Positions 15,588 through 24,136 of a stretch of DNA of 36,336 nt are shown piece by piece; position 1 is the first letter of the stretch; the number at the start of each line of letters is the position of its first letter. The position numbers and the translations under genes are program-made. The notes under the pieces are model-generated. The model saw only the letters and a list, made by a program, of their open reading frames with translations, was not told the origin of the DNA and made no database searches. Source of the stretch: an uncultured Spirochaetales bacterium (GTDB lineage Bacteria > Spirochaetota > Spirochaetia > Sphaerochaetales > Sphaerochaetaceae); the NCBI GenBank assembly GCA_934276485.1, contig CAKQTE010000072.1:1-36336 (forward strand), given 5' to 3'.

Positions 15588-15605
15588 TGGCGATATGAGT
15601 CGCCA
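15588..15605 (-). terminator. possible terminator of the first BspA gene
   Basis: TGGCGA and TCGCCA form a perfect six-pair stem (15588-15593 with 15600-15605). It lies about 40 nt past the BspA stop on the minus strand. The following sequence is AT-rich but lacks a clean T run. Confidence 0.35.
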
Positions 15606-15647
15606 ACAGTTTGAATAAATTGAAGGAAATTGAAACAGAGAAAAGAT

Positions 15648-16793
15648 TCAGTTTCCTTTTACAATATCTCCATCTGTACAGTGGATAGTATAATCGCCAG
15701 TATTTGCATCCCAAGACTCTTTCTTTTCTATAGAGCCCCATTGAGCCTTAGTTCCTTTATAAGTAATTGATTGAAGAGTAGAACATCCTTCGAAAGAACT
15801 AGATTCGATGGTTATTACTGACGAAGGGATGGTTATCTCTGTAAGGGATGAGCATTTATTAAAAGCAAATTCGCCGATGTATGTTAGCCCTTCAGAGAGA
15901 GTTACAGATTTAAGAGCAGTGCATCCTTGGAAAACGTTTTGCTTGATCATGGTGACCGATGATGGAATGGTTATTTCTATGAGTGAGGTACAACCTTGAA
16001 AAGCTTCTTTGTTGATTTCTTTAAGTCCTTCGACAAGTGTAACGGATTGAAGAGATGTGCAACCTTGAAAAGCGCCACTGGTAATGGTTTCAACTGACGA
16101 TGGAATTGTTATCTCTTCAAGGGAGATGCATTCTTTGAAAGCACATGTTTCAATATCCTTAAGACTATCGGGGAGTATGATGGATTTAAGGGCAGTGCAT
16201 CCTCGGAAAGCAAACATATAAATGCTTGTGAGACTTTCGGGCAGTGCGATGGATTGAAGAGAAATACATCTTTGGAAAGCATAGTTACCGATTGAGGTGA
16301 GGCCTTCAGAGAGTGTAACTGATTTTAAGAAACGACAATCAGAGAAAGCATAATTGTTAATAATTGGAACAAGCTTACCATTGTATTCAGAAGGAATAGA
16401 GCAGTATTCGATGTTTTTATTATTACATGCTACGTAATAGCAGCTTCCACCTCCGGCTGAAAGAAACTGACAAGGAATATCCCAGAGCGCATATAACGTT
16501 GTGTCTTTTGGTAGATTTAGAAGATCACCACTATGGATTAAGCTTTTTTCATCGGGATTGTTTTGTTCTGTACTCCATCCACAGAAAGAATAACCTGTTT
16601 TATATAAAGACCCATAAGAAGGAGCTGAAACAGGAGGATCCTGTGGTGAAATAATAATTGGATCAGGAGGAGATCCTCCGTCTGCGCCATTGCTGTCAAA
16701 GGAAATGGTATAGCTTTTGGGATTGTTTGCATTGCAAGATATAAGCAATATAAACAAAGAAACAACAACTAAATGTAAAGCATGTTTTCTCAT
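15648..16793 (-). CDS. BspA-like leucine-rich-repeat surface lipoprotein
   Basis: A 381-residue predicted lipoprotein: signal peptide with lipobox LLISC (Cys20), a Listeria-Bacteroides (Flg_new) repeat at about 29-107 ending TTLYALWD, then about eight 23-residue LRR_5 repeats of the pattern I-P-S-S-V-x-x-I-x-x-x-A-F-x-x-C-x-x-L-x-x-I-x (about 130-345). The C-terminal cap WGSIEKKESW...IHCTDGD is shared with the BspA protein at 34817. Relatives (BspA, Treponema LrrA, TpLRR) bind host proteins or mediate coaggregation at the cell surface; the ligand here is unknown. GAGAGG precedes the ATG. It has its own strong promoter at 16814-16842. Confidence 0.88.
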   Translation of the reverse strand: MRKHALHLVVVSLFILLISCNANNPKSYTISFDSNGADGGSPPDPIIISPQDPPVSAPSYGSLYKTGYSFCGWSTEQNNPDEKSLIHSGDLLNLPKDTTLYALWDIPCQFLSAGGGSCYYVACNNKNIEYCSIPSEYNGKLVPIINNYAFSDCRFLKSVTLSEGLTSIGNYAFQRCISLQSIALPESLTSIYMFAFRGCTALKSIILPDSLKDIETCAFKECISLEEITIPSSVETITSGAFQGCTSLQSVTLVEGLKEINKEAFQGCTSLIEITIPSSVTMIKQNVFQGCTALKSVTLSEGLTYIGEFAFNKCSSLTEITIPSSVITIESSSFEGCSTLQSITYKGTKAQWGSIEKKESWDANTGDYTIHCTDGDIVKGN

Positions 16794-16813
16794 AACAACC
16801 TCTCTTGTAAGGA

Positions 16814-16858
16814 ATTATAAAATACATACAAACCTATCGCAATAGTAGAGTTATTGCG
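16814..16858 (-). promoter_or_regulatory. promoter and inverted-repeat operator of the first BspA gene
   Basis: Minus strand: perfect -10 TATAAT (16819-16814), 17-nt spacer, -35 TTGCGA (16842-16837). An inverted repeat CGCAATA, 7 nt, TATTGCG (16838-16858) covers the -35 box, the placement expected of a repressor site. Confidence 0.65.
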
Positions 16859-17044
16859 CATAAACTTGTTGTAATGAGAGTTTTTTGGTTCTCTTAAATC
16901 ATAGATTTTCAAACATCATACGTAATGACTATTTATTTCTATATGGATAGAAATGATTGATACTCTTGTATAAGAGCAAAAGGGATTTTTCTTTTAGTAA
17001 TAGTGCTTTGCTCTAAATTGAACGAAGCACTACATGCATTATCA

Positions 17045-18134
17045 TTAAGTTGAACTACTTGGTCCTGTGGAATTCCAATGAATTGTACAGCCAGTAGGAA
17101 CCTTTGCGTCTTTAAATAAAGTTGGGTCTTCAGCTTTATCAACATATATATCTTTAAGACTTGTGCATCCTCTGAAAACATCTTTATAAATCTTGTCAAT
17201 GCTATTTGGTATAATAAGAAATTCTAAGCTACTACAATTCTCAAATGCATCTCTGTTTATGTCAGTATAGTATAGAGGCATTGTCAATGCCGAAAGATTT
17301 GTACAATGACTAAATAAGCTAGATTCAATCATAGACATTCTTTCTGGCATTTTGACCTCGACTAGGTTACTACATTTGGCGAAAACGGATTCACTAATGT
17401 AGCTAACACTATTTGGAATTGTGATTGATTTCAAACTACTACATCCCCTAAAAGCTTTTTGGTAAATCTTTAAAAGATTTTTAGGAAGATCAATTGATTC
17501 TAGGCTAGTACATTCTTCAAATGCTTTCATATTGATAATTGTCACACTATTTGGAATATATATGGATTTGATATTGCTACATCCATAAAGGGCATTTGCC
17601 TTAATTGAAGTTGCTCCATCTACAAACTTAACAGTTTTCAAACTAGTATTTGGAGTATCTTTGTAACTAACAAAACCCATTGAAGCAGCCTTTCCAAACC
17701 AAGCTTCTTCGGCAGTTAGTGTAATTCTTTCGTTTTCTTTTGCGCCTTTCACTATTTCTGCTGTTAGGCCTATAGATGTTGCTGTGAAGCGTCCATTAGC
17801 ATCAGGAGTTATTTCCTTATTGACTATATATGGATAAGAAATAACAGTGCCAGAATTATCCTTATAACCAATAACAATATCATCATCAGCAATATTATCT
17901 GGATAGATATCAAAAAAGCTGTTGAATGTTGTTGTCTTAGGTGTTTCTGGTTCAGTTGGAGTTGTTCCGCCACCAGAAGAACCTGGATCTGTTGTTCCAC
18001 CACCGGAAGTTCCGGGTGAACTTATTTCACCCCCTGAGGGGGGTAGTTCCACTTGCGTTTTGAGGTGAGTCACATGCTATTGCGAGCAATAATGCGAGCA
18101 TTACGACACAAAATACTTTTAGAAGCTTGCTCAT
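17045..18134 (-). CDS. BspA-like LRR lipoprotein, frameshifted at a poly-C tract
   Basis: The signal peptide and LRR part lie in different frames. From ATG 18134 (AGGAG upstream) the frame reads MSKLLKVFCVVMLALLLAIAC, a lipoprotein signal with Cys21, then DSPQNASGTTP, and stops at TGA 18029-18027. The remaining roughly 325 residues are open in the next frame to 17045: a Gly/Ser/Thr/Pro linker (GTSGGGTTDPGSSGGG), a domain around ITPDANGRF, and about six LRR_5 repeats (CSNIKSIYIPNSVTIINMKAF and so on). Removing one C from the run CCCCCC (18043-18038) joins both frames in register (GTTP-SGGEISSPGTS). The gene is therefore broken, phase-variable, read by +1 slippage, or affected by a sequencing error. 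Without the shift the open part could start only at GTG 18073 and would lack an export signal. Confidence 0.8.
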
Positions 18135-18167
18135 AAGGGGTTTCTCCTTTCTTATGGGTATTATTTA

Positions 18168-18181
18168 ACTTCAATTGAAGT
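18168..18181. promoter_or_regulatory. 14-bp palindrome in the leader of the second BspA gene
   Basis: ACTTCAATTGAAGT is a perfect palindrome 34 nt upstream of the ATG at 18134, between a possible -10 (TATAAC on the minus strand near 18200) and the ribosome site. It could be an operator or an RNA hairpin. Confidence 0.35.
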
Positions 18182-18270
18182 AAATCGTAGAATGTTATAG
18201 AGCTGTTGGCCTTTATTGAGACAATAACATTGGTTTAATTGTTGAGCAAGAAAGATTTTATGAATTATCA

Positions 18271-18816
18271 CTACTTCAGTATTCTTCCATTTCCACTGAT
18301 TTTGATTCGAGGATCTAGAAGTGCGAATTTATATAGCTCGTCTACCTTTGCTCCACATTTTTGATAGTTCATTTCCTTTAGAAATAGTTTTCTAAGAGCA
18401 CTCTTTGTGTAAGACGAAGAACTAGAGTTCTCTAATATATATAGGATACAGTTAGCACCCTCAGAAAATGGAATCTGGTATGAATAACGAATGATTGAAT
18501 CAGGGGTAGGTCTAAAGTAGTTCTCGTTCTTTACATCCTTATGATATACAAGCTTGCAGTTCTCTGCGCTTGTTTCATATTCAAGAGTTGATGCGATATC
18601 TAGAAAGACTTCAGATAGTCTGGAGCCAAGTTTCATAAGCCCTAGAGAGTTGATTACTCTCTTAAACAGCAACTCTTCCCTAATAGGGGCTTCTGTCTCA
18701 ATGACAGCTATCATTCTGTTTTTGATCTCATCATCTAGAGTTCTTGAGATGATCATTTCAGGTGATGAGAGTTTTTCTTCTAGTTCAGTCGCAATATATT
18801 CCCGTTTTTCAATCAT
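18271..18816 (-). CDS. stand-alone DUF3320-like protein
   Basis: A 181-residue protein whose middle (about 35-75) reads MIAVIETEAPIREELLFKRV then GLMKLGSRLSEVF. This matches the pattern of DUF3320, the winged-helix-like module normally found at the C-terminus of large DUF4011/superfamily-1 helicases. Here no helicase precedes it: the 18817-18972 region upstream is short and the next gene is divergent. A second, similar helical motif at about 143-170 (SALRKLFLKEMNYQKCGAKVD) closes the protein. It may be a surviving fragment of a helicase or an independent small DNA-associated protein. Start ATG 18816 has AGAGGA upstream at moderate spacing. Confidence 0.65.
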   Translation of the reverse strand: MIEKREYIATELEEKLSSPEMIISRTLDDEIKNRMIAVIETEAPIREELLFKRVINSLGLMKLGSRLSEVFLDIASTLEYETSAENCKLVYHKDVKNENYFRPTPDSIIRYSYQIPFSEGANCILYILENSSSSSYTKSALRKLFLKEMNYQKCGAKVDELYKFALLDPRIKISGNGRILK

Positions 18817-18972
18817 GAATTAAGTATATTCCTCTATGTATGGAACTCGCAAAGAAAACTTTTTCAAAAATGTAGGTTTTTGGTAGCAATTTGTTGATTT
18901 GTTGAAGTTTAGCTCATTCTGGTTGTCTTATTGCTCACGTGATGTTAAATCATAGTCATCGGAGGAAACGAT

Positions 18973-19371
18973 ATGGAAGAGTTTAACGAACAGAATATAT
19001 CTAATGAGTCAAAGGAGACAGAAGAGACTAAAAAGGATTGTGGTTGTTGCCATGATGCAAAGTATGAAAAGAAGGCAGAGGTAAAGCACGAAGCTGGAGT
19101 ATCAGTATTTGTACTTGGTCTATTTTCCTTGGTTTTGTCGGGACTCGGTTATTTCTTGCTTCCTTTCGTTGGATTTATCCTTGGCCTAATTGCAGTGGTT
19201 AGGGGAAATAAGCCAAGAAAGCTAGAAGAGAAGCCATGTCTTATCTACGCAGGCTGGGTAATGGGAATCATTGGTATGATTGTTTGCGCTGTTGTAATAT
19301 TTGCTAATATTGGACAGCTAGGAGCAGTCTTGTTGCCTTACCATATATATCTAAGACATTTCTATTTCTAA
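18973..19371 (+). CDS. small membrane protein, DUF4190-like
   Basis: A 132-residue protein. The N-terminal 45 residues are soluble, charged and cysteine-containing (DCGCCHD at about 22-28), followed by two hydrophobic hairpins, about 44-75 (FVLGLFSLVLSGLGYFLLPFVGFILGLIAVV) and 90-120 (YAGWVMGIIGMIVCAVVIFANI). The Gly-rich helices and the spacing (GFILGLIAVVRGNK and AGWVMGIIGMI) resemble DUF4190 proteins. GGAGGAAACGAT gives a good ribosome site. It is followed by its own terminator at 19405, so it is not part of the ygfK operon. Function unknown. Confidence 0.7.
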   Translation: MEEFNEQNISNESKETEETKKDCGCCHDAKYEKKAEVKHEAGVSVFVLGLFSLVLSGLGYFLLPFVGFILGLIAVVRGNKPRKLEEKPCLIYAGWVMGIIGMIVCAVVIFANIGQLGAVLLPYHIYLRHFYF

Positions 19372-19404
19372 TATAAAGTAGCTTGCATGATGGGTTGTCA
19401 GTAG

Positions 19405-19424
19405 GAGGGCAGCCCTCTATTTTT
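19405..19424 (+). terminator. terminator of the DUF4190-like gene
   Basis: GAGGG (19405-19409) pairs with CCCTC (19413-19417) around CAG, followed by TATTTTT. It separates this gene from the ygfK promoter about 70 nt further on. Confidence 0.65.
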
Positions 19425-19470
19425 GCCTTTTTATTGTGTCTTTTTAATAAATTTCTGATATGCTCAATTT

Positions 19471-19521
19471 TGTTGCGAATTGTTGCGTTTTTCTTGACAT
19501 GCGAACTTTTCGCGTTAAACT
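19471..19521 (+). promoter_or_regulatory. ygfK promoter with tandem TGTTGCG operator and spacer inverted repeat
   Basis: The -35 box TTGACA (19494-19499) is perfect; a 16-nt spacer leads to TAAACT (19516-19521). Immediately upstream, TGTTGCGAATTGTTGCG (19471-19487) is a direct repeat with a 10-bp period that nearly matches the element before the PLP gene at 15401-15417. Within the spacer GCGAA-CTT-TTCGC (19501-19513) is a separate inverted repeat that would place a bound repressor across the polymerase site. Confidence 0.65.
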
Positions 19522-19554
19522 GAATTTAAGGATGACACCTAAAGGAGTGTGAGT

Positions 19555-22500
19555 ATGTCAGATTTGATGAGACCTGTTCCATTCGGGGAACTTTTGAAAA
19601 GAATAATCGGTGAATATCGTGAACATGATTCCATATTCGGAATTTGCAGGAATGAATTCTATGTTGATGCAATGACCAAATCTATAAAGGTTTTCTCACA
19701 AAGTTGCTCAACACCCCTAGGACCAGCTGCTGGCCCACATACACAGCTAGCACAGAATATTATCTCAAGCTACCTTGTAGGAGCTAGATTCATTGAACTA
19801 AAGACAGTTCAGATCATGGACCACTTGGAGATTGAGAAGCCTTGTATCGATGCACGCGATGAAGGCTATAACGTAGAGTGGTCCACAGAGTACACTCTAG
19901 AGAAGGCATATGACGAATATCTAAAGGCATGGATTGCACTTCATCTTATGGAATCAATCATGCAGGATAAGGTAATCGAGAAGCCTTCTTTTATTTTCAA
20001 CATGTCTGTTGGATATAACCTAGAGGGTATCAAACAAGAGAAGATGCAGATCTACATCGATTCAATGATCGATGCGACAAACAAGCCTGAGTTCAAAAAA
20101 TATCTAGAAGAAGCAAAGGCATTGTTGTCAGATGGACTATTGGAAGGCACAGGACTGGAAGATAGAGTAGATAATGCAATTGCAACACTCGATAAGATCA
20201 GTGCAAACATCTCTCCATCAGTTACTGTTTCAACAATGCATGGATGCCCTCCAAAGGAGATTGAGGCAATATGTTCATATCTTTTGACAGAGAAGAAGCT
20301 TGATACTTTTGTCAAACTCAACCCAACGCTTCTTGGATATGAGACAGTAAGATCCATCTTGGACAATCTTGGATTCAATTACATCGTTCTCAATAGGGAT
20401 TCCTTTACACATGACTTGCAGCTAGAAGATGCAAAGGCAATGCTAAAGCGCCTTGTGGAGCTTGCAAACGAAAATGGCAGAGGCTTTGGTGTTAAGCTTA
20501 CAAATACCCTTGGCAACGTCAACGACAAGAGCGTTCTTCCAGGAGAAGAGAGATATATGTCAGGAAGAGCTCTTCTTCCTATCTCAACACGTGTTGCATT
20601 GATTCTTTCTGAGGAGTTTGAAGGTAAGCTTCCAATCTCATATTCAGGTGGTGCAACAGCTCTTAGCGTTAAGGATTTGTTTGAGACAGGAATTCATCCA
20701 ATTACACTTGCTACCGATATGCTAAAGCCAGGTGGATACACAAGAATGAAGCAGATGGTTGAGATCTGTCTTAAATCCAGAGGTTGGGATATGCAATTTG
20801 TCGATATCTCAAAGGTAAGAGAGCTTACTAAGAAAGCATCCAGACCTGATGGAATCGTATCAAAGAACTTCAGAGGAATGGAGAAAGCCAAAGTCGATTC
20901 TCCACTAGATCTATTCGATTGTTTCGTAGCTCCTTGTGTAGAAGCTTGTCCTATCCATCAGCCAATTCCAGATTATATTGCACTAGCAGGTGAAGGAAGA
21001 ATATCAGAAGCGCTTGCTCTGATTTACATGACAAATGCTCTTCCTAATATCACAGGATGGATCTGTGACCACCAGTGTCAGAACCACTGTACTCGTATGG
21101 ACTACGAAGGTCCTGTAAAGATCAGGGAAGTCAAGAGACTTTGTGCTCAGAATGGATTTGAGGAATACAAGAAGGAAATTTGGCAGGAAGTTGATGAGCC
21201 AGCAGATACCAAGGCTGCAGTAATTGGTGCAGGTCCTGCAGGACTCGCTGCTGCTTATTTTTTATCTACAGCAGGTTTTGATACTCATGTATTTGAAAAA
21301 GCTGATAGTGCAGGTGGTGTTGTTAAATCCATAATTCCATCATTTAGAATTCCTCTTGATGCTGTTGAGCGCGATGTTGCTTTTATCAAGGACAATGGCG
21401 TTAACTTCCATTTCTCAACAGAAAAGACAGTATCTGAATTGAAGGATGAAGGATTTGACTATGTATTTGTTGCAATTGGTGCAGATAAGTCATCTGATCT
21501 TGGCATCAAAGGCAATGGTACTGTAGAGTCCGCTATCTCATTTTTGTACAGATCAAAGCAGGGTGAAAATATCAATCTTGGTAAGCACGTTGTAGTAATC
21601 GGCGGTGGTAACACTGCAATGGATGCAGCTCGCATGGCTTTAAGAAGTAGAGGCGTTGAGACTGTAAATGTTCTTTATAGAAGATCAATCGATGAGATGC
21701 CTTGTGATAGAGAAGAGTATGAGATGGCACTAAGAGATGGTGTAACATTCACATTCCTATCAGCTCCAGATGTATTTGAGGATGGAAAGCTTACTGTTAA
21801 GAAGATGGCTCTCGGAGAGCCAGATGCTTCTGGTAGAAGAAGACCTGTTGCAACAGGAGAAGAGTACGAGATCGATTGCTCATACATAATCAGTGCAATT
21901 GGTGAAAAGGCAGATCCTGCTGTATTGAAGGCTCTTGGCGCTGAGGCAGAAGGTGATGGAATCTATCTAGTAGGAGATGTGAAGACTGGACCTTCGACAG
22001 TCGTAAGATGTATTGCATCAGCTCGCGCTGCTGTTGAGAATGCTATCGACGATGTATATGAGAAGATGCTAGCAGAAGACGATGACGATGAGTGCGAATG
22101 CGATGAGGAGCACGAGTGTGAGTGTGGTCACCACCACCATCACCACGATGATGAAGAGTGCTCATGCGGACACCACCATCACGACGAGGAATGCTCTTGC
22201 GGATGCGAAGATGAAGATGATGAGTACGACGAAGAGGATATGGAAGAAGATGAAGAGATGAGAGAAGCAGAGGATCTCTTCTTCGAAGCTATCAGAGACA
22301 AGAAAGCTAGAATCACTCCATCTATCTCAGCTCCTGACCAGACATTCATATCTCGTGAAGCTGCAAGGTGTGTTGAATGCTCATATCTATGTACAAAGTG
22401 CGTAGAGGTTTGTCCAAATAGAGCAAATGTTGCAATAGACCTAAGAGACACAGGACTGTTTGAAGATCCATTCCAGATCCTGCACTTGGATGCATACTGT

Positions 22501-22779
22501 AACGAGTGTGGAAACTGTGCAACATTCTGTCCTCATATGGGTGAGCCATACCTAAAGAAGTTCACTCTCTTTAGCAGAATGGATGATTTCGAGAATTCCA
22601 CAAACAGTGGTTTCATCGTACTTGGAGATGATGTGAAGATTAGACTTGGCGACAAGCTAATTGATGGCAAGCTCGATGAAGATGGATTCTTGACAGCCGA
22701 TGTATCTGATGAGATCAGAGCAATGATTGAAGAAGTTGTTAACTCATATTCATATCTACTAGGACCAGTGGAGGAATAA
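19555..22779 (+). CDS. ygfK: YgfK-type FeS flavoprotein (putative selenate reductase subunit)
   Basis: A 1074-residue protein. Residues 1-430 resemble a dihydroorotate/dihydropyrimidine dehydrogenase barrel (GPAAGPHTQLAQN, FIELKTVQIMD). About 450-515 is the FeS domain of GltD-type proteins (CFVAPCVEACP and CDHQCQNHC). An FAD site (VIGAGPAGLAAA, about 556) and an NAD(P)H site (VVIGGGNTAMDAAR, about 680) follow, and the C-terminus has ferredoxin-like cysteines (C939-x2-C-x3-C-x2-C-x3-C, then CNECGNCATFCP at about 982). Between these, about 841-900 is an extraordinary Asp/Glu/His/Cys tract with six consecutive His (859-864) and repeated CSCG units. YgfK homologues belong to the selenium-dependent purine-degradation cluster, probably moving electrons between NAD(P)H and a pathway substrate. 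ATG 19555 is chosen (AAAGGAG, 7-nt spacing) over GTG 19549. Confidence 0.9.
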   Translation: MSDLMRPVPFGELLKRIIGEYREHDSIFGICRNEFYVDAMTKSIKVFSQSCSTPLGPAAGPHTQLAQNIISSYLVGARFIELKTVQIMDHLEIEKPCIDARDEGYNVEWSTEYTLEKAYDEYLKAWIALHLMESIMQDKVIEKPSFIFNMSVGYNLEGIKQEKMQIYIDSMIDATNKPEFKKYLEEAKALLSDGLLEGTGLEDRVDNAIATLDKISANISPSVTVSTMHGCPPKEIEAICSYLLTEKKLDTFVKLNPTLLGYETVRSILDNLGFNYIVLNRDSFTHDLQLEDAKAMLKRLVELANENGRGFGVKLTNTLGNVNDKSVLPGEERYMSGRALLPISTRVALILSEEFEGKLPISYSGGATALSVKDLFETGIHPITLATDMLKPGGYTRMKQMVEICLKSRGWDMQFVDISKVRELTKKASRPDGIVSKNFRGMEKAKVDSPLDLFDCFVAPCVEACPIHQPIPDYIALAGEGRISEALALIYMTNALPNITGWICDHQCQNHCTRMDYEGPVKIREVKRLCAQNGFEEYKKEIWQEVDEPADTKAAVIGAGPAGLAAAYFLSTAGFDTHVFEKADSAGGVVKSIIPSFRIPLDAVERDVAFIKDNGVNFHFSTEKTVSELKDEGFDYVFVAIGADKSSDLGIKGNGTVESAISFLYRSKQGENINLGKHVVVIGGGNTAMDAARMALRSRGVETVNVLYRRSIDEMPCDREEYEMALRDGVTFTFLSAPDVFEDGKLTVKKMALGEPDASGRRRPVATGEEYEIDCSYIISAIGEKADPAVLKALGAEAEGDGIYLVGDVKTGPSTVVRCIASARAAVENAIDDVYEKMLAEDDDDECECDEEHECECGHHHHHHDDEECSCGHHHHDEECSCGCEDEDDEYDEEDMEEDEEMREAEDLFFEAIRDKKARITPSISAPDQTFISREAARCVECSYLCTKCVEVCPNRANVAIDLRDTGLFEDPFQILHLDAYCNECGNCATFCPHMGEPYLKKFTLFSRMDDFENSTNSGFIVLGDDVKIRLGDKLIDGKLDEDGFLTADVSDEIRAMIEEVVNSYSYLLGPVEE

Positions 22780-22780
22780 G

Positions 22781-24124
22781 ATGGCAGATCTAGTAATCAA
22801 AAATGTTCGTGTAATGCAAACTCGTCCTCCTTTCTCTGTCGAGGAAGGAGTGGATGTTGTTATTTCTGGTTCAACTATTGAAAAAGTTGGCAAGAATGCA
22901 GCAGATGGCGTAAAAGGGACACGCATAATTGATGGAAGTGGAAAAACTCTTATCCCAGGAAACGTCTGCTCTCACCATCATTACTACTCAGGACTCTCAA
23001 GAGGAATGCTTATTTCAGCTGGCCCTCAAGAGGATTTCATCCAGGTGTTGAAAGAGTGGTGGTGGAGACTTGATAGAGGATTGGATAAAGAAGCTTGCTA
23101 CTACTCATCCCTTATCTGCTCATTGGACGCAATTGCTTCCGGTACAACAACATGTATCGACCACCATGCATCTCCTGAGTATATCAATGGATCTTTGACG
23201 ACCATTGCAAAAGGAATGGAAGACGTTGGCGTTCGTGGCGCAACCTGTTTTGAAGTTACCGATAGAAATGGCGGCATGAAGGAAGTAGAAGAGGGCGTCG
23301 AGGAGAATATCAGATTCGCTCGAGAGATCGATTCCAGACGTAAAAATGGTGAAGATGTTCTTGTGGAAGCAATGATCGGAGGGCATGCTCCATTTACAAT
23401 TCCTGAAGCTGGACTTGATATGATGAAGGAAGCTGTAGATGAGACAAAGAGAGGTATGCATATCCATATTGCAGAAGCTCAATACGATCAGATTCATTCT
23501 CATCACATATATGGAGAGGATATCGTAAAGAGACTCGACAGGCATGGACTTTTGTCTGATAAGACTCTTCTTGTTCATGGTGTATGGCTCAACGACAGTG
23601 AGATCGAGCTACTAAATAAGAGAAGATGTTTCTTTGCTCATAATGGAAGATCCAATATGAACAACCATATTGGTTACAACCATAAGCTTCCTCAGATCGA
23701 TAGACTTGTTCTTGGAACAGATGGATGCGGTGGCAACATGTTCGAAGAGATAAAGATTGCATTCTTCAAGCACAAGGATGACGGCGGACCTTGGTGGCCA
23801 GCTAACTTTGTTGAAGCTCTGAATAGAGGAAACGAGTTAGTTGAATCTGTATTTGGAGAAGGAAAGTGGGGTTTGGTTGCTCCTGGTTATAAAGCAGATC
23901 TTGCTTTGCTTGATTACCATAACCCAACGCCACTTGTTCAGGAGAATGCTGCAGGTCACTTTGTATGGGGCATGAGTTCAGGTTCTGTACACTCAGTGAT
24001 CGTCAATGGAAAGCTTGTAATGGATAACAGACAATTCCCAGGATTGGATGTTGAGGAAATTTACTCAAGAGCTAGTAAGGTAGCACAAAGAGTTTGGAAG
24101 ACAGTTGATAGAATCAAAGCATAA
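22781..24124 (+). CDS. ssnA: SsnA putative aminohydrolase (amidohydrolase superfamily)
   Basis: A 447-residue metal-dependent amidohydrolase of the SsnA type. It has the beta-sandwich start (LVIKNVRVMQTRPPFSVEEG), the HxH metal site in CSHHHYYSG (His65/His67), a third ligand region in MHIHIAEAQYDQIHSHH, the KTLLVHGVWL histidine and the aspartate of LGTDGCGG. The family hydrolyses C-N bonds of cyclic or exocyclic amines; SsnA accompanies YgfK and the XdhD hydroxylase in selenium-linked purine clusters, and its exact substrate in this organism is unknown. It begins 1 nt after the ygfK stop, with GGAGG in the ygfK tail, so it is translationally coupled. Confidence 0.9.
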   Translation: MADLVIKNVRVMQTRPPFSVEEGVDVVISGSTIEKVGKNAADGVKGTRIIDGSGKTLIPGNVCSHHHYYSGLSRGMLISAGPQEDFIQVLKEWWWRLDRGLDKEACYYSSLICSLDAIASGTTTCIDHHASPEYINGSLTTIAKGMEDVGVRGATCFEVTDRNGGMKEVEEGVEENIRFAREIDSRRKNGEDVLVEAMIGGHAPFTIPEAGLDMMKEAVDETKRGMHIHIAEAQYDQIHSHHIYGEDIVKRLDRHGLLSDKTLLVHGVWLNDSEIELLNKRRCFFAHNGRSNMNNHIGYNHKLPQIDRLVLGTDGCGGNMFEEIKIAFFKHKDDGGPWWPANFVEALNRGNELVESVFGEGKWGLVAPGYKADLALLDYHNPTPLVQENAAGHFVWGMSSGSVHSVIVNGKLVMDNRQFPGLDVEEIYSRASKVAQRVWKTVDRIKA

Positions 24125-24136
24125 TAGGAGAGAAAA

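Noticed and set aside
16939..17199. Minus-strand 86-codon frame at the end of the second BspA gene
   Set aside because: It overlaps the BspA C-terminus in another frame and has no family resemblance or ribosome site.
22129..22146. Six consecutive histidine codons taken as a cloning tag
   Set aside because: They use mixed CAC/CAT codons, lie inside a longer natural Asp/Glu/His/Cys tract and are far from either protein end.
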